From: Psychroflexus planctonicus
GTDB taxonomy: Bacteria; Bacteroidota; Bacteroidia; Flavobacteriales; Flavobacteriaceae
NCBI RefSeq assembly: GCF_014640195.1
Contig: NZ_BMGM01000002.1
Span: 124,001-188,000 of the forward strand
Reading direction: 5' to 3'
Length of the DNA: 64,000 nucleotides
The notes below the pieces were generated by a model. That model had not been told where the DNA came from and ran no database searches. It was given only the letters and a program-made list of their open reading frames with translations. Below are positions 54,122 to 63,026 of this stretch, in pieces (the first letter of the stretch is position 1; each line of letters opens with the position of its first letter). The translations under genes were made by a program, and so were the position numbers.

Positions 54122-56149
54122 ATGACAAACCAAAGCATATTGCTGCTGATACTGATTGTTTGCCTTTCTTTGGGTTTGTCTTATTTTCAATATTTATTTT
54201 CAACAAAAAAACGAAGTCAGAGCAGTTTGTTGTTTTTTGCACTTCGTTTTTTTACGTATTTGACTTTAGGGATTTTGCTTCTGAATCCTAAAATTGAAAA
54301 TACAACCACCCAAGTAATTAAACGAAATTTGATTTTTTTGGTAGACAATTCGTCTTCAATCAATCAGATTGGTGATAGTAATCAAGTTGAAGATTATTTA
54401 AAATCAGTTTCAACAGATGAAGCCATTCAGGAAAAATTCAATATCGAAAAATACAAATTCGGTGAAGCTTTTACTGAATTAGACTCGCTTGATTTTTCTG
54501 AAAAACAAACCAAAATAACTGATGCATTAAGCTCTGTTCATAAAATTTACGATACCGAAAAAGATGCTGTGGTGCTCATTTCAGATGGAAACCAAAGCAT
54601 GGGTGCAGATTACAGTTTGTATTCCAAACAAAAAAATCTATCTATTTTTCCGGTGTTGGTAGGCGACACTATTCCTGCTTTCGATGCAAAAATCGATTTG
54701 GTAAACGCAAACAATTATTCGTTTTTGAACAATCAATTTCCTGTAGAAGTCTTTGTAAGTTACAACGGAATTGATTCAGAAGAAACGAAAATCAAGTTGT
54801 TGCAAAACCAGCAAGAAATCGCTTCAAAAAAAATAACTTTTGAAACCGATAAAGCAAGTCAACAAATTCAATTTCAAGTAGAAGCCAATCAAATTGGTTT
54901 GCAATTGTACGACGTTGTTTTGGAAACCTTGGAAGGAGAAAAATTTACCGACAACAACCAATACCAATTTGGTGTTGAAGTGATTGACGAGCGAGCAAAA
55001 ATTTTACTAGCTACTTCCATCTTGCATCCCGATGTAGGCATGTGGAAACGCAGTATCGAAACCAAGAAACAGCGTGAAGTAGAAGTGAAGTTCATCGGTA
55101 AAGATGAAGTAGATATAGACGATTACCAAATGGTGATTTTTTACCAACCTAAATCCAATTTTAAATCGCTTCTGGATCAAACTTCGGAAAAAGGATTGGG
55201 CAGTTTTACCATTACAGGAACCCAAACCGATTACGCATTGCTGAATAAAACCCAGGATTACTTCAATAAAGAAGTTACGTCTTCAACAGAAGAATATTAT
55301 TCCAGTTACCATTCAAATTTCAGTAGTTTTCAATTTGAAGACATTGGCTTTTCAGAATTTCCACCATTACAAGATGTGTTTGGAGAAGTTTTTTTTGAAG
55401 ATGAATACAAAACGCTACTTTTTCAAAATGTGCAAAACATAACAACCGAAACACCTTTGTTGTTTACCTATTCGGAGAATTCAACAAACCATGCTGTTTT
55501 ATTGGGAGAAAACTCTTGGCGATGGAGAAGTCAGTTTTATGCAAGTAACGAAAGTTTTGAAGATTTTGATGCTTTTGTTTCCAGCTTGATTCAATACCTG
55601 AGTTCTAGCGATTACAAACAACGTTTGTTGGTAAATGCTTCTAATTTTTACAATGAAGGTGAAAAAACACAACTCTCTGCTAAATTTTACGATGCCAATT
55701 ACAATTTGTTGCCCGATGCAGACCTGAGTATTCAAATTACCGATGAAGCTTCAAAAGAAACGCAACGATTTCCTATGTTATTTGTAAATAATAAATTTGT
55801 GTTTAACACTGCTAGTCTTTCAGCAGGAAATTACAGTTTCAAAATAACCGAAAAAGAAACCCAAACTTCAAAAGAAGGACAATTTAAAATAGTAGCTTAC
55901 AATGTCGAAAATCAATTTATCAATCCCAATTTGTCAGCTTTAAAAGCAATTGGTGAGAGTGAAGAAATTTTCAATTTAAGTACACCTGATCAATTGAAAA
56001 ATCAGCTTTTGGAAGCTAACAAGTTACAACCTATTCAGAAAAAAGTAAAAAAGAATCAATCTTTAATCGACTGGCCATTTCTGTTAGGCTTTTTAGCCCT
56101 AACTTTGTTTTTTGAATGGTTTATAAGAAAATATAAAGGATTAATTTAA
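54122..56149 (+). CDS. Membrane protein with von Willebrand factor A-like domain
   Basis: A 675-aa protein. Two N-terminal transmembrane helices (~4-23 and ~36-56) precede a VWA-like domain beginning LIFLVDNSSSINQIG (DxSxS metal site), then VVLISDGNQSMG (~141). Long beta-rich periplasmic segments occupy ~175-640, and a last helix LIDWPFLLGFLALTLFFEWF ends near the C-terminus. It recalls the glutamine-amidotransferase/VWA membrane proteins of Bacteroidetes. It is cotranscribed with the prohibitin-family gene 13 bases downstream. Function unknown. Confidence 0.75.
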   Translation: MTNQSILLLILIVCLSLGLSYFQYLFSTKKRSQSSLLFFALRFFTYLTLGILLLNPKIENTTTQVIKRNLIFLVDNSSSINQIGDSNQVEDYLKSVSTDEAIQEKFNIEKYKFGEAFTELDSLDFSEKQTKITDALSSVHKIYDTEKDAVVLISDGNQSMGADYSLYSKQKNLSIFPVLVGDTIPAFDAKIDLVNANNYSFLNNQFPVEVFVSYNGIDSEETKIKLLQNQQEIASKKITFETDKASQQIQFQVEANQIGLQLYDVVLETLEGEKFTDNNQYQFGVEVIDERAKILLATSILHPDVGMWKRSIETKKQREVEVKFIGKDEVDIDDYQMVIFYQPKSNFKSLLDQTSEKGLGSFTITGTQTDYALLNKTQDYFNKEVTSSTEEYYSSYHSNFSSFQFEDIGFSEFPPLQDVFGEVFFEDEYKTLLFQNVQNITTETPLLFTYSENSTNHAVLLGENSWRWRSQFYASNESFEDFDAFVSSLIQYLSSSDYKQRLLVNASNFYNEGEKTQLSAKFYDANYNLLPDADLSIQITDEASKETQRFPMLFVNNKFVFNTASLSAGNYSFKITEKETQTSKEGQFKIVAYNVENQFINPNLSALKAIGESEEIFNLSTPDQLKNQLLEANKLQPIQKKVKKNQSLIDWPFLLGFLALTLFFEWFIRKYKGLI

Positions 56150-56162
56150 TTAAAATAAGTTT

Positions 56163-56978
56163 ATGGATAAGTTACCAAAAATTGCATTGCCAATAGTTAT
56201 TGTAGCAATTATAGCAATTATTATTATTTCAAAATCGGCAGTGAATATTAGTTCAGGACAAGCCGGAGTTTTATTTGAGCGTTTTGGCGGTGGTGTTGTT
56301 ACCGATGAGCCCGCTATGGGTGAAGGTTTTCACATTGTTGCACCATGGAACGATGTATTTGTTTACGAAGTAAGACAACAATCTTTAGAAGAAAGAATGA
56401 AAGTTTTATCTTCTAATGGATTAGATATTAGTTTAGATGCTACGGTCTGGTTTCAACCAAAAGTTGGAACTTTAGGTCTTTTGCACAAAGAGATCGGTGA
56501 TAATTATGTACAGCGTGTATTACAACCGGCTGTTCGTTCTGCAGCACGTAATGTTGTAGGTAGATACACACCAGAGCAATTGTATGCAAGTAAGCGAGAA
56601 GCTATTCAAAAAGAAATTTTTGAAGAAACAAGTTTAGAACTAGAAGACCAATATGTAAAAGTAGAAAGAATTTTAGTTCGTGATGTATCCTTACCATCTA
56701 CCATTAAAGAAGCTATTGAGCGTAAGCTCAGACAAGAGCAAGAAGCTTTAGAGTACGAATTTAGATTGACTAAAGCGGTACAAGAAGCAGAACGTCAACG
56801 TATTGATGCAGAAGGTAAAGCTCGTGCAAACGAAATTTTGAATGCATCGCTTACTAAAAACATTTTGAAAGAAAAGGGAATTCAAGCAACCGTAGAATTG
56901 TCTAAATCTAATAATTCAAAAGTAATTGTTATTGGTTCTGGAGATGAAGGAATGCCAATCATCTTAGGAAATAACTAA
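56163..56978 (+). CDS. Prohibitin/SPFH-domain membrane protein
   Basis: A 271-aa band-7 protein. An N-terminal transmembrane helix (IALPIVIVAIIAIIIISKSA) anchors an SPFH domain (~28-200: GQAGVLFERFGGGVV, GEGFHIVAPWNDVFVYEVRQ) and a coiled-coil tail (LEYEFRLTKAVQEAERQRID). These proteins form ring-like membrane scaffolds; partners vary. A strong terminator follows. Confidence 0.92.
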   Translation: MDKLPKIALPIVIVAIIAIIIISKSAVNISSGQAGVLFERFGGGVVTDEPAMGEGFHIVAPWNDVFVYEVRQQSLEERMKVLSSNGLDISLDATVWFQPKVGTLGLLHKEIGDNYVQRVLQPAVRSAARNVVGRYTPEQLYASKREAIQKEIFEETSLELEDQYVKVERILVRDVSLPSTIKEAIERKLRQEQEALEYEFRLTKAVQEAERQRIDAEGKARANEILNASLTKNILKEKGIQATVELSKSNNSKVIVIGSGDEGMPIILGNN

Positions 56979-56993
56979 GATTATTCTCAATTT

Positions 56994-57023
56994 AAAAAAG
57001 CCCGCTTTATGCGGGCTTTTTTT
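56994..57023 (+). terminator. Rho-independent terminator of the VWA-prohibitin unit
   Basis: A-run, GCCCGC, a TTTAT loop, GCGGGC and a T-run: a perfect G+C stem flanked by A and T runs, 15 bases after the stop. Confidence 0.92.
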
Positions 57024-57071
57024 ATGCGCTAATCTTCGGCATTCTATTTTACAAATTCGATTTTAAATAAC

Positions 57072-57079
57072 TACATTTG
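57072..57079 (+). promoter_or_regulatory. TAnnTTTG -7 element (TACATTTG) of the pyrR operon
   Basis: Exact -7 consensus 23 bases before the pyrR ATG. The leader would be ~15-20 bases, too short for a PyrR-controlled attenuator. Confidence 0.6.
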
Positions 57080-57102
57080 AAAATAAATAATTCGGTTTAT
57101 AA

Positions 57103-57651
57103 ATGAGTAAACGAACCTTATTAAATGGTCAAGAAATACAAGTTATTCTTCAACGTTTAGCATGCCAGCTTATTGAAAATCACAGCGATTTTAAAAATAC
57201 AGTAATCATTGGCCTTCAGCCACGTGGCGTTTTTTTAGCCAACCGAATTCAAGCTATTTTAGAAGCCGAATTAAAAGAAAATGCACCCGCTTTTGGAAAG
57301 CTAGACATTACTTTTTACCGAGATGATTTTAGAAGAGGCGATAAAATATTGCAAGCCAACCAAACCGAAATCAATTTTATAGTTGAAAATAAACATGTCA
57401 TTTTTGTAGATGATGTTTTGTACACGGGGAGAAGTATTCGTTCGGCTTTAACAGCAATACAATCTTTTGGGCGACCAAAAACGGTAGAATTACTAACTTT
57501 AATCGATAGAAGATTTAGCCGGCATTTGCCTATTCAACCTGATTACAACGGGAAGCAAGTAGATGCCATTAACCATGAGCGAGTAGTAGTAAAATGGAAA
57601 GAAAACGACGGCGAAGATGTTGTTGAAATAATACGTTTAAACGATGAATGA
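57103..57651 (+). CDS. pyrR: PyrR: pyrimidine operon regulator / uracil phosphoribosyltransferase
   Basis: A 182-aa PRTase-fold protein. The PRPP-binding motif VIFVDDVLYTGRSIRSAL (~94-111) and IIGLQPRGVFLANRI (~37) are typical. PyrR binds mRNA in Gram-positive bacteria and can have UPRTase activity. Here its own leader is too short to contain an attenuator, so only the enzyme role, or control elsewhere, is supported. It overlaps the pyrB start by 8 bases. Confidence 0.93.
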   Translation: MSKRTLLNGQEIQVILQRLACQLIENHSDFKNTVIIGLQPRGVFLANRIQAILEAELKENAPAFGKLDITFYRDDFRRGDKILQANQTEINFIVENKHVIFVDDVLYTGRSIRSALTAIQSFGRPKTVELLTLIDRRFSRHLPIQPDYNGKQVDAINHERVVVKWKENDGEDVVEIIRLNDE

Positions 57652-58582
57652 TTTAAGTGTTAAGCACCTTTTGGGAATCAAATACATAAGCGAAGCAGAC
57701 ATTCAGCTTATTTTTGAAACGGCTGATCATTTTAAAGAAGTGATTAACCGCCCGATTAAAAAAGTTCCTTCTTTACGCGATATTACCATTGCCAATTTGT
57801 TTTTTGAAAACAGCACGCGAACCAAACTTTCTTTTGAATTAGCCGAAAAACGTTTAAGCGCAGATGTAATTAATTTTTCAGCTGCTTCATCTTCGGTGAA
57901 AAAGGGAGAAACTTTAGAAGATACCGTCAACAATATTCTAGCCATGAAAGTAGACATGGTAGTAATGCGTCATCCCAATCCCGGTGCAGGAGTTTTTCTT
58001 TCTAAACACATCAACGCATCCATTATTAATGCAGGCGATGGAGCTCATGAGCATCCTACACAAGCTTTGTTAGATGCGTATTCCATTAGAGAAAAGTTAG
58101 GTGATGTAGCAGGAAAACGTGTGGTAATTGTTGGAGATATTTTGCACAGCAGAGTGGCTTTGAGTAACATTTACGCACTCCAGAAATTAGGAGCAGAAGT
58201 GAAAGTTTGTGGTCCATTGACCTTAATGCCGAAACACATTGAAAGCTTAGGTGTACAAGTAGAAACCAACTTAGCTAAAGCTTTAAATTGGTGCGATGTT
58301 GCCAATATGCTGCGCATACAAAATGAACGAATGGAAATTACCTATTTTCCTTCAACACGAGAATATGTGCAGCAATATGGAGTAACTACCGAAGTGCTTT
58401 CAAAACTTAATAAACCCATTACCATCATGCATCCCGGACCGATTAATCGCGGAGTGGAAGTAAGTAGTGAAGTAGCCGATTCAGAATATGCTATTATTTT
58501 GAATCAAGTAGAAAACGGAGTGGCGATTAGAATGGCAGTCATTTATTTATTGGCTTCAAAAATTAAACAATATGAAAAGTAA
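57644..58582 (+). CDS. pyrB: Aspartate carbamoyltransferase catalytic subunit
   Basis: A 312-aa enzyme for the first committed step of pyrimidine synthesis. Carbamoyl-phosphate site ENSTRTKLSFELAEKRL (~52), VVMRHPNPGAG (~106), HEHPTQALLDAYSI (~135) and MHPGPINRGVEVS (~268). There is no pyrI gene beside it. It overlaps pyrR (8 bases) and the next small gene (11 bases). Confidence 0.97.
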   Translation: MNDLSVKHLLGIKYISEADIQLIFETADHFKEVINRPIKKVPSLRDITIANLFFENSTRTKLSFELAEKRLSADVINFSAASSSVKKGETLEDTVNNILAMKVDMVVMRHPNPGAGVFLSKHINASIINAGDGAHEHPTQALLDAYSIREKLGDVAGKRVVIVGDILHSRVALSNIYALQKLGAEVKVCGPLTLMPKHIESLGVQVETNLAKALNWCDVANMLRIQNERMEITYFPSTREYVQQYGVTTEVLSKLNKPITIMHPGPINRGVEVSSEVADSEYAIILNQVENGVAIRMAVIYLLASKIKQYEK

Positions 58583-58904
58583 AGCATACGATAATTTCAT
58601 TTTATTAGAAGATGAAAAAGACGATCCTGTTGATTTTGCTTCATTTATAGGAAGCATTCATCACCAATTTGAAAAAAACAATATTGTAATTAATTTACAA
58701 CCTTATAAAATGCTTACGTTGAAGCAATTATTGAGCTTTTTGGATATTTCGAACCATCATCGCTCAAATAAGAAGTCTTTTGTTTTAATCAGCGATACCA
58801 TCAATATTGACGATGTACCTGATGAATTAAATGTGGTACCTACTTTACAAGAAGCAGAAGACATGGTTCAAATGGAAGAAATTGAAAGACAACTCGGTTT
58901 TTAA
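58572..58904 (+). CDS. Small protein conserved between pyrB and rnz (STAS-like; often mislabelled ribonuclease Z)
   Basis: A 110-aa protein with no RNase Z motif; the HxHxDH set is in the next gene. Its alternation (VINLQPYKMLTLKQLLSFLD, KKSFVLISDTINIDDVPDEL, VPTLQEAEDMVQMEEIERQL) looks like an anti-sigma-antagonist (STAS-like) fold. The acidic tail EEIERQLGF is a conserved end I recall in flavobacteria. Its overlaps with pyrB and rnz show tight coupling. The function is unknown; the common name ribonuclease Z is positional. Confidence 0.75.
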   Translation: MKSKAYDNFILLEDEKDDPVDFASFIGSIHHQFEKNNIVINLQPYKMLTLKQLLSFLDISNHHRSNKKSFVLISDTINIDDVPDELNVVPTLQEAEDMVQMEEIERQLGF

Positions 58905-59821
58905 TGCAGAATCCACAACTTAGCATATTAGGTTGTTTTTCAGCAAGTCCCAAAGCTAATGCACATCCTACTGCCCAATTGTTAGAAATGAAAGGGCATT
59001 TGTTTTTGATAGATTGTGGTGAAGGCACACAAATTAGAATGCGAAAACTCAAAGCGAAGTTTTCTAGAATTAATCATATTTTTATTTCACACTTGCATGG
59101 CGACCACTTTTTTGGTCTTATCGGACTGATTTCTACTTTTGGTTTGATGAATCGAACCCAGGATTTGCATGTGTACGGACCTAAAGGCATCAAAGAAATT
59201 ATACAGCTTCAATTAAAGCTGAGTAAATCCTTCACCAGTTATCAGCTTCATTTTCACGAGTTGGAAAGTAAAAATGCTGAAATTATTTTTGAAGATGAAA
59301 AACTTTCAGTGGAAACCATTCCGTTAAATCACAGAATCTATACCAACGGATTTCTATTCAAAGAGAAATTAGGCGAACGCAAACTGGATTTTGAAGCGGC
59401 GAAACAGCATCGAGTGGGACATGAATATTTCAATTTAGCTAAACAAGGAAATGATGTTATTAACTTAGATGGAATTCCGATAGAAAATGAAAAAATCACT
59501 CAAGCACCCGATCCACCAAAAAGTTATGCCTTTTGTTCAGATACTGCATTTAAACCTGATATAGTTGAACAAATAAAAGGGGTGAATTTGCTTTACCACG
59601 AATCTACCTTTTTAGAAGAACATGAAGATTTGTGCTTCAAAACCAAACATTCTACTGCCAAACAAGCAGGAATTATTGCACAAAAAGCAAAGGTGAAGTA
59701 TTTAGTTTTAGGTCATTTCTCAGTTCGGTACAAAAACTTAGAACGCTTTAAAACCGAAGCGGAAGAAGTCTTTAGTAAGGTGAGCATTGCAGAAACAGGT
59801 TTAAAAATTGACATTTGTTAG
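58904..59821 (+). CDS. rnz: Ribonuclease Z
   Basis: A 305-aa metallo-beta-lactamase-fold endonuclease that trims tRNA 3' ends. Metal site HLHGDHFFGL (~65), substrate-arm region following it, FCSDTAF (~207), LLYHESTFLEEHED and HSTAKQAGIIAQKAKVKYLV with LGHFSVRY near the end. Its ATG overlaps the stop of the STAS-like gene (TAATG). Confidence 0.97.
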   Translation: MQNPQLSILGCFSASPKANAHPTAQLLEMKGHLFLIDCGEGTQIRMRKLKAKFSRINHIFISHLHGDHFFGLIGLISTFGLMNRTQDLHVYGPKGIKEIIQLQLKLSKSFTSYQLHFHELESKNAEIIFEDEKLSVETIPLNHRIYTNGFLFKEKLGERKLDFEAAKQHRVGHEYFNLAKQGNDVINLDGIPIENEKITQAPDPPKSYAFCSDTAFKPDIVEQIKGVNLLYHESTFLEEHEDLCFKTKHSTAKQAGIIAQKAKVKYLVLGHFSVRYKNLERFKTEAEEVFSKVSIAETGLKIDIC

Positions 59822-59871
59822 ATTTTAGCCTAATTTTTATTAACTACACTTTAGTTTCTAAATAACTATAT

Positions 59872-59879
59872 TACCTTTG
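59872..59879 (+). promoter_or_regulatory. TAnnTTTG -7 element (TACCTTTG) of the PAS kinase gene
   Basis: Exact -7 consensus 20 bases before GTG 59899. It helps fix the non-ATG start. Confidence 0.6.
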
Positions 59880-59898
59880 TAGAATATTTGCTACATCT

Positions 59899-62800
59899 GT
59901 GTCTAAAAATCAACATTCAGAATTTCAGAGACTTAAAGCTCTATATTCTTATTCAATTGTCGATAGTGTCGATGAAAAAGAATACGACCAAATTACCAAT
60001 TTAGCCTGTTTGGTGACAGAATCTCCTGTGGCTTTAATTAGCTTAGTAGAAAACGACAGACAATGGTTTAAATCCAGTGTGGGTTTTAATGAAAAAGAAA
60101 CTCCTGTTCAACTATCTTTTTGTGCACATGCCATTAAAGAAAACAAAGATTTTTTTGAAGTTGAAGACGCAAGAACAGACAATAGGTTCAATGACTTTCC
60201 TTATGTAACCGGAAATCCTAATTTAATATATTACGCAGGTGTTTCACTTAAAACTGAAAATGGTTTGTGCTTAGGTACGCTTTGTGTTTTAGACACGCGA
60301 CCAAAGAAATTAAATGTGAAGCAAAAAGATGCTTTGCATTCTCTAGCCAATCAAGTAATGCAATTGTTAGAGCTTAGAATGTCTAAACAGTTACTGAAAA
60401 ATGAGAAAGACCAATTTGAACGTTTTACCGAATTATCTCATTTAATAATTTATCGCTATTCTGAAGATGGTTTTGATATGTATCATAACAATCGAGTAGA
60501 AGATATTTTGGGTTACAGTCCAGATGTATTTGCAAATGATGTTTCGCTTTGGACCAAACTGATTCATAAAGATGATATTGGTAAGGTTAGGAATGCAATT
60601 GCAGCTTCTAAAAACGGCGAGTCAGTTAATGTAATTTACCGGATGTACACCAAATCTGGAGATGTAAAATGGATTCATGATAAAAGTACCAACATATTAA
60701 GTTTAGAAGGGAATTTAATTATTGAAGGTCTTGCTGAAGACATAACAGAACATGTAAAAGCTCAAAACGAATTAAAGCAACTAAATAAACGCTACCAGCT
60801 TGCAGTAGATTCTAGTAAAGATGGTATCTGGGAATGGGAGTTGACTACAGGAAAAACATTTTATTCTAAAACTTGGATTAAAAACCTTGGCTATGATCGG
60901 TCTGATTTAAAAGAACATATTGATAACTTTTTTCATTTAATTCATCCTGAAGATAGAGTGATTCTCGAAAATCTAGTTCAAAGTTTATCTAAAGGTCAAG
61001 AGTCAAGAGCTTCTATAGATTTTAGAATTCGTCATAAAAATGGAAATTACAGATGGTTTTCAGCACGTGGTTCAGGAATTAAGGATGAAACGGGGAATGT
61101 TACAAACATTACAGGTTTTACTACGGATATTACTAGGCGCAAAAATATAGAAGAAGAAAATAAACAAGTACGCGATCAACTTCAAAAAATAATGGACATG
61201 GTGCCATCTTACATTTATGCAAAAGATGAAGATGGTAAATTTCTAATGGTAAATAAGGCTGCTGCAGACGTATTTAAGTTAAATGCAGAACAAGTTAGAG
61301 GAAAGGAAGTTGATGTTGAACTCACTCCTTTAGAGCTTAGAGAGTCTTATTTAGAAACCGATAGAAAAGTGTTAGAAACACAAAAATCCTTGTTTATACC
61401 AGAAGAACTTGTTTTAAAAAATGATGGCACTTTGGGTTGGTTTCAAACCGTTAAAATTCCATACCAACATCCAGGCTCAGAACAATTAGGTGTCTTAGGT
61501 GTTTCAACAGAAATTACCGAAAGAAAAATCATGGAGCAAGAGCTTCGCCACACAAAGGATTTTTTAGAACAATCTGGTAAAATGGCAAAAGTAGGAGCTT
61601 GGGAGATTGATTTAAAAAAGAACACAACACGTTGGTCAGATACGACTAAAAAGATTCATGAAGTAGAAGAAGATTTTGAAGCCTACACAGAAAAAGCTAT
61701 TTCTTTCTTTAAAGAAGGCTACAACAGAAATAGAATTAACCAACTTGTAGAAATTGCAGTAAGCAAAGGAAGTGGTTATGATGAAGAACTTGAATTGATA
61801 ACTGCTAAAGGAAATAAAAAATGGGTGAGATGCATAGGAGCAATAGATAAAAAAGACGAAGAAGTTGTTCGTTTATACGGAACCATACAAGATATTACAG
61901 AAGAAAAAAGTCGGGAATATGCATTGATATCTGCTCAACAAAAATTACAAAGTATCTTTAATGAAATTGAAAGTGTGGTGTGGTCTGTAAAATTGCCTTC
62001 ACATGAATTACTTTTTATTACACCTTCGGCTGAAAAAGTATTTGGAATACCACTTTCTGAATGGGAAGAAGATAGCAGAAAATGGATGAAATTTGTACAT
62101 CCTCAAGATAACGCTGTTATAGACCAAACGCAAGAACTTCTTAAAAAGCACGGAAGTTATGATATTGAGTACAGAATTTTAGATGCAAATAACAATACGA
62201 AGTGGATTAGAAAAAGAGCCAAAATTATCTATGATGAATTTGGAAATGGAATAAGATTAGATGGTTTCATCACGGATATAACAGCTCGTAAGAATATTGA
62301 TTTAGAACTAAATGAAGTTTTAGAAATTACGCAGAATCAGAATGATAGATTAATGAATTTCGCATACATTGTTTCTCATAATTTACGTTCACATTCGGCC
62401 AACATATTGTCTTTAATCGATTTATTGAAAATTGAGTTTAAAGATTTTCAGAATAATGAAATGTTTAAAATGCTACAGAGTGCTTCTGAAAACTTAATGG
62501 AAACCATTGAACATCTGTCTGAAGTTGCTTTATTAAGTATCAAAAATCAAAAAGCAGACGAGTCTATCAATCTGAAGACAACTCTAGCTAAAGTTTTAGA
62601 AAGTACTTCAAGTCTTGCTAGTAAAGCAAAAGTAGAAATAATAAATAAATCTGATTTATACTACATTACTGGAACTTCAAGCTATGTAGAAAGTATTTTG
62701 ATGAATTTAATTACCAATGCCATAAAATATGCTTCTCCGGACCGCAAAAGCTTCATTAAAATTGAAAATGAAGAATACAAAGACTTTATTAAAGTTTCAA

Positions 62801-63015
62801 TAATAGATAATGGTTTAGGCATTGATTTGAAAAAGTACAAGAATAGACTTTTCAAAATGTATCAAACTTTTCATAAGCATCCGGAAGCAAAAGGAATTGG
62901 TTTATTTATTCTAAAAAATCAAATTGAAGCCATGCGCGGAAAAATTGAAGTAGATAGTATTTTAAATGAAGGCAGCACATTTTCGGTTTATTTCAGAAAA
63001 ACAATCATCAATTAA
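59899..63015 (+). CDS. GAF/multi-PAS sensor histidine kinase
   Basis: A 1038-aa soluble kinase with no signal peptide or transmembrane helix. An N-terminal GAF domain (~20-165: CAHAIKENKDFFEVEDARTD) is followed by about five PAS/PAC modules (~175-285, ~298-415, ~423-545, ~555-672, ~680-800), each ending in a variant of ITERK or ITARK. The HisKA box has His in AYIVSHNLRSHSANILSLID (~827-847), and the ATPase domain shows LMNLITNAIKYASP (~935), DNGLGIDLKKYKN (~972) and GIGLFILKNQIEAM (~998). GTG 59899 is the likely start, supported by the promoter element and by the absence of any ATG for the next ~155 codons. No response regulator is adjacent. Confidence 0.9.
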   Translation: MSKNQHSEFQRLKALYSYSIVDSVDEKEYDQITNLACLVTESPVALISLVENDRQWFKSSVGFNEKETPVQLSFCAHAIKENKDFFEVEDARTDNRFNDFPYVTGNPNLIYYAGVSLKTENGLCLGTLCVLDTRPKKLNVKQKDALHSLANQVMQLLELRMSKQLLKNEKDQFERFTELSHLIIYRYSEDGFDMYHNNRVEDILGYSPDVFANDVSLWTKLIHKDDIGKVRNAIAASKNGESVNVIYRMYTKSGDVKWIHDKSTNILSLEGNLIIEGLAEDITEHVKAQNELKQLNKRYQLAVDSSKDGIWEWELTTGKTFYSKTWIKNLGYDRSDLKEHIDNFFHLIHPEDRVILENLVQSLSKGQESRASIDFRIRHKNGNYRWFSARGSGIKDETGNVTNITGFTTDITRRKNIEEENKQVRDQLQKIMDMVPSYIYAKDEDGKFLMVNKAAADVFKLNAEQVRGKEVDVELTPLELRESYLETDRKVLETQKSLFIPEELVLKNDGTLGWFQTVKIPYQHPGSEQLGVLGVSTEITERKIMEQELRHTKDFLEQSGKMAKVGAWEIDLKKNTTRWSDTTKKIHEVEEDFEAYTEKAISFFKEGYNRNRINQLVEIAVSKGSGYDEELELITAKGNKKWVRCIGAIDKKDEEVVRLYGTIQDITEEKSREYALISAQQKLQSIFNEIESVVWSVKLPSHELLFITPSAEKVFGIPLSEWEEDSRKWMKFVHPQDNAVIDQTQELLKKHGSYDIEYRILDANNNTKWIRKRAKIIYDEFGNGIRLDGFITDITARKNIDLELNEVLEITQNQNDRLMNFAYIVSHNLRSHSANILSLIDLLKIEFKDFQNNEMFKMLQSASENLMETIEHLSEVALLSIKNQKADESINLKTTLAKVLESTSSLASKAKVEIINKSDLYYITGTSSYVESILMNLITNAIKYASPDRKSFIKIENEEYKDFIKVSIIDNGLGIDLKKYKNRLFKMYQTFHKHPEAKGIGLFILKNQIEAMRGKIEVDSILNEGSTFSVYFRKTIIN

Positions 63016-63026
63016 ATTCACTTACA

